Assembly (NCBI RefSeq): GCF_001949145.1
Contig: NW_019091370.1
Span: 44,857-88,635, forward strand
DNA: 43,779 nt
Direction: 5' to 3'
Origin: Acanthaster planci
Taxonomy: Eukaryota > Echinodermata > Asteroidea > Valvatida > Acanthasteridae
In this document: in pieces, positions 30,377 to 39,800 of the stretch
How positions within the stretch are numbered: position 1 is the first letter of the stretch
Layout of the letters: every line of letters begins with the position of its first letter
Notes under the pieces: model-generated
The model's database searches: none
What the model was told of the DNA's origin: nothing
Seen by the model: the letters and a program-made list of their open reading frames with translations, nothing else
Translations under genes and position numbers: made by a program

Positions 30377-30807
30377 TGACAGAGCGCTGTGCGATTATTA
30401 GTTCGCTCACGTCGCGTCTTCAGAGTGCATTGACAGTGCACAGTTGAGTTACCTCGCGTGCGCGCTGTCAGAACTACACGTAAACAGCGCGCACTTGCTT
30501 GCTTGGTCGCGCTTGGTTGCGGTGGAGCGTGAGACATTAATGTTCGCTACGCTGCACGCTGTTTTGTTCTACCTTATGTGATTTATTAGTAAATGTTATG
30601 ATGGAATGTTTTGTTCTTAATTCTCTAAAAAAAAAAGAAAAAACAAGCCCAACGTGTATAAATAGCCAAGCTAGACTGTAGATAGAGAGTTCATGTTCTG
30701 ACCTTGGACTATTCGGATCTGAGCCCGGAATTAAACCAGCTGTGAAATATAGATCTGTGTGACTGCCCTTTGATTACTTGCCCGTTTCGACTGCGAACCT
30801 GCAACAC
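30377..30807 (+). mobile_element. possible solo LTR or TATA-driven promoter relic
   Basis: About 430 bases with a TATA box TATAAATAG near 30657 and an ATTAAA near 30732, in the order and spacing of an LTR (U3-R-U5). Candidate TG...CA ends are TGACAGAGCG at 30377 and TGCAACA at about 30807. I found no 5-base target duplication and no internal retroelement genes, so this is weak. An 11-base stem GTGCGCGCTGT (30458-30468 with 30484-30494) lies in the U3-like part. Confidence 0.25.
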
Positions 30808-30861
30808 TATTATAAACGAGTGGATTCGGCTTAGACTGCAGCTGTCTCAGTGGTTCCAGTC

Positions 30862-32055
30862 AGAGCATTAGACGTGATTGGCTTCAAAAGTCTCGCTCCG
30901 CGGTATATTCAAGTGTTGTGACTATCATGAACATTTCAGATGAGCAGTTTGATATGGGAAGACAAAACCGTAGCATAAAACATTATAATTATAAATTCGT
31001 TATGGTATGTTTCTCCCAGTGCCATGCTGGACGCTATGCCGGACGGCACATGGAGAAAGGAATTTGCTACAGCGTAGCCATAAGAAAGGGGCGAGAGGGC
31101 AAAGGGGCGTAGCGCCTTATCCCCGGTAAAAAAAATGACCGAAAATACATGGGTAAAATTGAGGGTAAAAGAAGAGGATGAAAAGGAGGGAACAGGTATC
31201 TCCAGTTTGTTAAAAATACCTCGGAATGACCCCCTCCACCGTCGAGTGGTTTGCTCAGTGCTGCCAAGTGCTTTGCCCCTACGCTAGATGCCGCGCGGCC
31301 TCAGATTCCTCCTGAAAAATACTTCCCAAACTAAACAAAATAAACCTTTCAATTTAGTTCTTTTCTGGAGAAAAATTTTGATACCAAAACTCGTCTAAAA
31401 CCTTGAAGCATTCAGAAATCTAAGTGACTGCCTGAATGGCTTTCAAGGTCATCGAACTTTGACAACAGCTGGCTCCGCGCACCATCATCCATGATCGATC
31501 TGGACTTTTATAAAGTGCAGTCTACATCTTATGAGATTTTCTGGCCAGCTCATTAGCATGAAGAATGCCCAGGCAGTACCTATTGAAAAAGGATATGTTT
31601 GCCTCCAAAATGGTGAGATTGTGTATATTTTTGACAGAATCAAATTTCAAGTTGGGCTTCCGCCTGAGAGCAGAAGGGCTAAAAATGCAGCTGAAAATGG
31701 TCCCAAGTGGTCGATAAAGTTGAGGGTTCCCACTTGAAAAATTGCTGTAAGCAGACTTCAGAAAAAATAACATAAGGGGGATGATTTTGTTTTCTGTGTA
31801 TATTAAAAAATCAGTCAGTTAACCCACTATGATTTGAAAGGAAACTGACAAATTATGGACCAGACAATAATTTGATTTGTGTTTCAGAAACCCGAGGGAT
31901 ATTGGTATGCATGTTATTGGGAACTGAACAAATGTGCTGATTTTACGATGTTTTCATTAGGGCTTGAATTAGTGGGTTGGACCTATAAGGCCGCCACCGT
32001 ACTTCCCACGTTTACTTGTTCAAATTGTTAAGTTGGACTGTTTCCCGTCCCATAC
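30862..32055. other. intergenic DNA
   Basis: No gene supported. Purine-rich words such as AAAGGGGCGTAGCG near 31100 and GCCCCTACGCT near 31278 hint at an old inverted element, but the match is too short to call. Confidence 0.4.
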
Positions 32056-32477
32056 CTAGTCTCCAGACGTCTTATAAGACGGTCCCCGAAGTTAGGGACC
32101 AGTAGCGGGTAGTGAAACATGAAGCCCGCCGAATGATGCGCAAATTAAGAAGGAGCTGATAAAACGTTTCGCCTTTTCTTCTTAATTACCAAAAAAATTT
32201 CACTATGAATTGTTTATGTATCTTAAATTTACAAACCACAGATTTGAAATAAATTGCTGTAAAATAATTTATCGATGAAAACTAAATTACCACACTGTGA
32301 ACTGACAACAGAGAATGAACAAGGATAAGTACTTGCGTATTACTGGCTTAGTGCTCGAGCGTAATCTCGGTCAAAGCATTGCCAGTGACCAGACAAAAAT
32401 TTAAATATTCAGCATCTAAATTGACAGGGCTTATCGGCTAGCTACCGGTCCCTATATGTAATAGGGACGGAGACTAG
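32056..32477. mobile_element. 422-base TIR element with CTAGTCTCC ends
   Basis: CTAGTCTCC at 32056-32064 is repeated inverted at 32469-32477. Further in, GTCCC, AGGGACC and GTAGC match in order on both arms over about 45 bases. The left arm holds an extra small hairpin (GACGTCTTATAAGACG). No coding potential. Confidence 0.65.
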
Positions 32478-32627
32478 TCCAGTTTCAAGATGAAGTGTCA
32501 GCGGAGCGTACACGTGGCCAAATTTGACCCTCAGGCTTCATTAATTGGAATGGTATCCGCTCCGAGCAGGAACAAAAGAGGGTGTATTTTGAAAGGAATT
32601 TTGACAGTCCTGCTTGCCCTGAAGAAG

Positions 32628-32841
32628 GTACTCAGTTACCGAAAGCTCGGCAATCACATATTTCAGAGCACTAATTCGATATTATATTCTTGTGGATATT
32701 CAAATCAGGGTGCTACGCAGCCCTTCCACATTTCTTTAGTCTAGAATGTGATCTCCGCGTGCACATCGAACGCGTGCTAGAACCAGGTTGGAAAACTTTG
32801 TACTATCTGTCTTTCTTTCGCCGGTGAGGATGCACTTCAGC
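32628..32841. mobile_element. partial second copy of the 1.1 kb TIR element
   Basis: Matches 26878-27284 in the same direction: CTCAGTTACCGAAAGCTCGG, CACATATTTCAGAGCACT, ATATTATATTCTTGT, CTACGCAGCCCTTCCACATT and, after a gap, GGATGCACTTCAGCT. The terminal repeats and the nested family A insertion are absent. Confidence 0.7.
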
Positions 32842-33539
32842 TAAGCGTGGATACCGTTGACTAAGCCAACAGAGCTTCAATAATAGAGTAAGGAACCCTC
32901 AGAAGGTCGAGCATGTGACCTTTTATCATGGAATTTTTATAATTCCATGTAGTTGTATCACAAACTCATTTCTAAGAGCTAGAGGTTGTAGGGGGAAGGG
33001 GCACACACCTATCAACAACTGACTACATGTACCGTTTGACGTTTCCAACGTGACTCCCTTCCCCCCCACTCCATGTCTACTCTTAATCATCGACAACTTA
33101 AAAATATACTTTAGCTCACCCGATCCCCAACATTTCTACTTTTCTAGTGCCGAGTAAAAATAACAAATAAAAAACTAATATTGAACGTAGGAACTCAATT
33201 TCTGTTTTCAAGGGCTAGACGTCTACAACCCGGAAGTGCAAGCCGTTAGCAGTCGTTCGGTTATGGTTCAATTCACAGCGCAGTTGTCTCCGCCCACAGA
33301 CCGACAAAGTAACTGCGTCGTCTATTTTTTCATCTGTATTATTCCGCACAGTTTGTGTTCCGGATTATATAGCCATCCACTTAAATGTAACAATATTGTA
33401 ATATACAAAGATTTCAAAAGATTTGATTTAAGGCACCCTGTACCAATAATTAAATTTAATTTCAGTCATAGACATCTTTGAGTGAAAACAATTGGACTAT
33501 TTTAGTGCCCATGAATAAAGTTTGAAGGAGTGATGTGGA
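32842..33539. other. intergenic DNA upstream of the pocket-protein gene
   Basis: No gene supported. A short open frame at 33236-33481 has no recognised motif. Confidence 0.45.
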
Positions 33540-33732
33540 TTTCCCGCCATTTTCGGCTTCTGCGTGAGGCACACAGGGCCTTCGCGCGGTGAGGTTGCGT
33601 ATACAGTGTACATGTACACTGTACTGTGCGTGATTGATCATGTGAGCAGCACGTATACGCAATGTACTGAATGCCCTGTGTGTGTACGTGCATGCGCGTG
33701 CGAAGTGGGATTTAAATCGAAAATGGCGGCAC
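33540..33732 (+). promoter_or_regulatory. pocket-protein promoter: E2F site, long palindrome, YY1-type start
   Basis: TTTCCCGCC at 33540-33548 is a textbook E2F site, 175 bases before the ATG, and fits known E2F control of vertebrate RBL1. A perfect 22-base palindrome (TACAGTGTACA and its complement) is at 33602-33623. An NRF-1-like TGCGCGTGCG is near 33693. AAAATGGCGGC at 33721-33731 spans the ATG and matches the YY1 core, so it may mark a start just upstream of translation. Confidence 0.5.
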
Positions 33733-33860
33733 CGAAGAGCGAAGAAGTTGATATAAAACAACGTTTTGAGGAACTTTGCCTTGGTCTTAATCTTGACGAT
33801 TTGTCTGGTAGAGAAGCGTGGGATACGTACGAGAGAATAAGCATTAACTATACGCTTGAG
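33723..33860 (+). CDS. RBL1-like: RBL exon 1
   Basis: ATG at 33723-33725; residues 1-46 from MAAPKSEEVDIKQRFEELC through LNLDDLSGREAWD to INYTLE; donor GTAAGT; phase 0. In-frame ATG is the first in good context (AAAATGG). Confidence 0.93.
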
Positions 33861-36800
33861 GTAAGTTACAGACGGAAGGAAAGTTGGCATGTTGGGTGTA
33901 CAACTTACACGATGTTGTTTACGATGTAGGCTATTGACATGATTGAACTCGCAGGGCTTACTGCCTGCCTGCCAATATTCCGGACTGGTACTTTAGTTCA
34001 GTTTACATCCGTAACTTACTTATTCCTCAAGGTCTCTAAAAGTATAATAATGATGAATAATGATGGATAAAAAGATGATATAACCTAGTCTGATCCTGTC
34101 CAAAATCGAAAAAGAGGAATAGGGCTAGGGGCCTAGGCTAATAGTAATACTAGTAATAGCTACATGTAGCTGCCTGCATGTATTTGTAGGTCCTCCTAAT
34201 ATTATAGGTTTCGAGTCAACTCGGACCCAAACCAACTCGGACCCATGCCAACTCGGACCCACGACCAACTCGGACCCATGCCAACTTGGACCTAATACTA
34301 ACCCGGACCCACGACCAACACGGACCCAATAGTACTAACTCGGACCAACGACCAACTCAGACCCACCCTGAGTCAACTCGGACCCAACCCCAGGAGCGTG
34401 ATAAAATTGTTGAAAATTTTGATTTTGTCCACTTTTACATTTAAGCATTTGGTAAAGGACACTTTTGCACTGCATGTAATGCCCTCTCTACACGTAATGC
34501 AGGGAAACAGTGGCACAGGCTTCCCAGAATTTCTCAGTTTTCAAGTTTGAACAGGCATGGTGGTTGAAAACCGTACAGGACTAGATTTGATTTGAATCTT
34601 AACTGGTTATTAGCTTCCGTGGTACCGACGTGATTGACCACAAAGACTGATTTTGTCACCTTCCATTCTTGAAACCCTATGATCGGGGAGTGGGAGCTCG
34701 GGACAACCAATGGGAGCAGCTTTTGGAGTGTGATTGACAGTACCAAATCATTGACGCCCTTTCTACGAAGTGTTTTTGGCACTCCAGATCACCAGAAGAA
34801 ATCGAATGAACTTTCACCAAACAGCCCCCAAAATTTTGGTGGCAATAAAAAGCCACAGATAGGCCCCTCTGATGTACATAAGAGATGCTGCATGCATACA
34901 ACACATGCTGCAGATATACATCAATATCACGAACATTGACCTTTTACAGTGTCTCATGGTGTTATCCCCAGTGGGTCCGAGTTAACTCGAGGTGGGTCCG
35001 AGTTGGTCCTGGGTCTGAGTTGGCATGGGTCCGAGTTGGAATAGGTCCGAGTTGGTTTGGGTCCGAGTTGACCTGATCCCATATTATAACCTATTCCATC
35101 GTTGCCTAGCCTATCGCATTTTTTTTCCTTTTCATTCTAATGTTTCCAACTAGGCCTTACTTTATGTCGGCCCAGGGCCTGGGGGAGGCCTAGGCCTAAA
35201 CCTTTTCAATGCTCACAATGCATAGCATTTAGGCTGAGGTCTACATTTTACAATGTTTTATGAACATCCCAGTGGCAGAAGTGTACCTGCAAAATATTCT
35301 GGCCTAAGCCCCTAATTAATTAACCCTAACCCTCCTCAATCCTCCAACAGGTGAAGGATAGAGAAGGGTTAGGGTTAATGTGACATTTAGGCCTCCGCCG
35401 GAAAGAGTTTCATAATCCAGACACCTGTACTTGTTATTCCTTACAGTGCCCTAATATTAGCCTTCAGAAAGCAAAAAACATTTCCAGAAAAAGTTCAATT
35501 TAGGAGGGAAAAAAACCAAGTCATTTACTTAGAAGATGGACCAGTCACGTAAGGTTTGTGCATGGCTTGCATGGGGTGTCAAGTGACATCCATATACGGA
35601 ACTCTTTTCCCTAGGGCTAGGCCCTATATCATGTATGTTTCCTACATATTTTATTAGGCTACTCCAATTCAAGCCATCTTCTCACCATTCTCACATGTGT
35701 CATGCAGTGTTGTATTGTCATTATACATGTAGGACTTACTTATTTTGGATAACCATATTCACAAACTTTGAATGAGGAAACTTACTACAAAACACTCGGA
35801 AAATGCCTACCAAAGATACTGCTGTCTGTGTTGGACCATGAGCCTCAGTAGACTTAGTGATCATTAATGATCTAGTACAGTGCAGTATTGGCCAATCAGA
35901 ATTATGACTTGTAGCTCAATCGTCCCACATTGACCAATCACGTTCATTTTCAGCCTCTGTTTGGAGTGAACGGAAATGCAAATTTGTGATGTCATCAAAT
36001 ATTTATGCTGCGAATTTGCAAAAGTTAAACACATTGAAATTTTGATGCAAATCTTTTGTGAAGTCAAATTCACTTTGCTTTCACATCTTCCTGAAGTAGA
36101 CCCCCATGAACCAACCTAAATGAAAGATGATTTTTTTATTGCAAGCTTTTGCAAATGTACAATATGTCTTTATCTTGATGTATACTTTATTACTTATACG
36201 TGTAGGACCCTCTATGCATACACGTACACCTGTGACTTCAATAGGTACAAATATTGTGAAGAAAATTCATTTTTTGACTGGTCACTTCCCCCATAGGTGC
36301 ATAAAATGCAGGCTTGTTTGTCATCCAAACCCCATAATGCATTACGAACGTTTAGTACATGTAGGTTTATTTGCAGTGCTGGAAGATTGTTTGAATAAGG
36401 GAAGTAGGCGTAAAGTTAGAGATTTCAAACTGGATTGACTGATTCCACTACATAATCGCTCACACCTGACAATTTATACACTTGTACAAAGCACATGAAT
36501 ACCACGTACAATTATCATGATGTCAAACGATTGTTTGCGAAATTTAAGCATGTAAAATAACTGTTGAGCATTGATTTTTGGCAAACTCAAGTTAGGTCGC
36601 TATCCACATTCCTGTGTTCCCACTGTAGCAAAGCAAAGCAAAAATGCAATGGAGCAAGTACAGTGAAATGCCAATGGCAGAGCCAAGGCCATAAAGATAT
36701 AGGAACATGGAAATTGTTTACTGAATACGTATACAATAGAACACATGAGCTCTGGTTCACTCAGTCCCTTTGTCTTTCTGTATTTTAATGAACCTAATGT

Positions 36801-39800
36801 GTAAACAATGTTACAGCGTATCACCTGCCTGCACAGTAGTTGGATAGGATACCAGTCGCATACACATACATGTACATGTACATGTACTTGTCATGGGCCT
36901 CAATGTGTATTACCATAAACAGCAATGTCCGTTTTCCATATATACAGACACATATATGTACAGTTACATCAATTGCACTTATAGTGTGAGTAGTGTGCTA
37001 TTAAGCTGTTTCATTGGCCCATGTGCGTACTATGCAAGCGTCGTTCATAAACTTGTTTTCAGAAATCTGCATTTTGACCTTGCTTTACAATTTTTAACTT
37101 GCTATACAGCTTGAACATTTTCAGTGACACATTTTCTGGTTTCCATTCTTGAACTTGATGTTTACTGTTTTGTTGTTTGATCACCCAGGGGGATGATCTT
37201 CACTGGCTTGTGTGTGCCCTTTATGTGGCCTGTCGGAGATCTACTGTTCCTACAGTTGGAAATGGTACAGTCGAGGGAAACTGTGTTTCACTGACTCGAC
37301 TTTTAAGATCTTCAAGACTGAGGTAAGATGAGATGTTTCAGTATAGGTTTTGACTAGACAGAGTAAGATATGTAAGACAAGAACCAATATTTGTTTCTGA
37401 GGGAAGTAATGTCTTCTTTGATGTCATAGTACCAGTAGCTTTGAGCTGTGACATGCTGCCCTCTCAATACATGTACCTTTATTAGCCAAGATCTTCCAGT
37501 AATGTGTTAAGCAAGGATGCAGCACAGGTAGCTGAACTGTAACAGCCCATTCCCACTTGATCCGGCAATTTGACCTGTCAACATCCGTCCGTGCACGAGT
37601 GGCGCGAAACATTTGCAGTCTGATGAACAAAGAAATACGTATTTTGCCCTGTAGCTCATGCGAACTTCTTAACGTGCACAGCATCCAAAATAAGCAACTG
37701 CTGAACTACGGGCTAGCAAAATGTGTCACCACGCATGCGCAATGCACGCATGCCGCGATTTGTACCTTGCCCTTTCACTATTTTCGTTGCGCATTTGTCC
37801 ATTTCTTAACCTTTTTCATTCGTGTAATTTCAATTGCTTTCCTTCAAAAAGTAATTCTGTGTTAGCGTATAGCCTGCAGCATGTGACAGAGTATCAAAAA
37901 CGGAAGCAAAGTTTGAAGAGACAATGTACTAGGCTGAACATTCGGTCCGGTTCAAGGTCGTCATGTCAGTAGAACTCTGCACCCAAAACACTGCAGGGTC
38001 ACACGCATGCCGCCCCACATGCAACACTGCCACAAGCGCACGATCAGCAAGCTAGCACATGCGCAACACCGAACTCAGTGACCTTTCGGGCTCGACATTT
38101 CCGTCCAAAAAGGTGGATCAAGCGCTAGTGGGAACGCGACTTTCGGTTTCGTTGCGGTAAGATAACGATCACACCAAAATGCTGGATCAAGATCGACCTT
38201 TTCCCAATTCAAGTGGGAACACGCTGTAAATGTTTAATCATACCGATTAAAATCCTCCAGATTTGCAAGACTTAACAGTGATTAGATTGAGGACAGCTGA
38301 CTGACGCTCTATAAAATAAAATCAGTATTTCTTTCAAGGATTGAAAAGAGCATACATTTGCTTTGGGAAAAGCTCTAATTTTGATCGTATATCAGCACAA
38401 CTTTCAAAAACATTTGGATTAATAGAATGGGATTTCTCCAAGATTAATTTTGAACTTGATAATGGAGAATAGAATGTGGCCTCATAGTTTTTTTGTCCAG
38501 AATTTTAAAATCTTGAGCTTGTTCATATTGCAGTGTGATCCAGTTTTTTAACAAGATGAAGAAGTGGGAAGACATGGCCAACCTGCCCCAGCAATTTCGT
38601 GACAAAGTTGAACGCTTAGAGCGTAACTTCAATGTTTCAACTGTAATTTTCAAGAAGTACCAGCCCATATTTCAAGACCTATTCATATTCAAAGACATGT
38701 CTAGTGAACAGCCTCGGATGCCAAGAGGTCGCAAACAAAGGTAACAGTTGTAGGTCAGAAGTATTGCTAAAAATAAAATCATCTGGCATAGATACTAAAC
38801 TTTGCAAGAATTCTGATTTGCTCTGTCAAGTGGACAAGCAATTACATATTGTGAAATTTACAGTTGGGTCACTGTCATGAGAATTCACCTTGAAAAGCTT
38901 GAAGCCTACCCCCTGCAGTCAAAAACATTTCAGTAACTTTTCACTGGTGTGCAGGTTTGACATTTCTGGCTTAAAAACTGCATTGTGAACACAAGTGAAG
39001 TTGAGTCATTGATCTCGTAATTGATGATTGCAGAACTATTTTGTTTCCAAATTGTGTAAGATAAAAGTTTCTAGTTGTAGATCGAACTTCATGTTAGTGT
39101 ATGAGTGGACAGGTTTTAATTGCCGGTTTTTATTTGGCTGTGGGTCCTACTGGAGCAGATTAATGTAAACTTCATGCTGTGCACACGTAAGTCTCAGTGA
39201 AGTTGAATTTCTAACATGCACCCTCGGTAAATCTATGACAGACTGGTGTCATTCATTACCTTTTGACTACTTATATGTAACCATTAGCAATATCTCCTTG
39301 TGCAAACATACTCTGAAGAGACACCTTCATTTCTTTCAGTACATAGTGTAAGTAAAATGGTAGCCGTATTTGGTTTTCTATGACAGCTTTTGTAGTAATT
39401 ACATGAATGGTTACAACTTCTTGCAAGATGTAGTTTTCACTGCAGAGTGAACCCCAGTTTCTCTACAATTTCTTCAAAAAGTGAATGGCCCACTAACCTT
39501 GTGATTGATGTACCTTGCAGGAGACAACCGTGCTCTTACTCAGACCTGTTTTCTTTCTGTTGGACGTTGTTCATTCTTGTCAAAGGTTAGTTATTCTCCA
39601 TTTTTTTCGCATTAATAGTTCTTATAAAGCCACACAACGGCACTTGAACATTGACAGTTTTGTAAGCCCCAAGGAACACCTTATTTTGAAAGCTGTGTTG
39701 AGTGGAATGTTTTATCTTTGAGTCCAAGCATTTTTTTTTAGGTGTAAAAGGCTGCAATTACAATGTAACAGTACTATATTTTTGTGAAAGGTAGGCCCTA

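Noticed and set aside
31067-31290. Possible inverted ends GGGGCGTAGCG / GCCCCTACGC
   Set aside because: Match too short and not collinear beyond about 10 bases; no target duplication.
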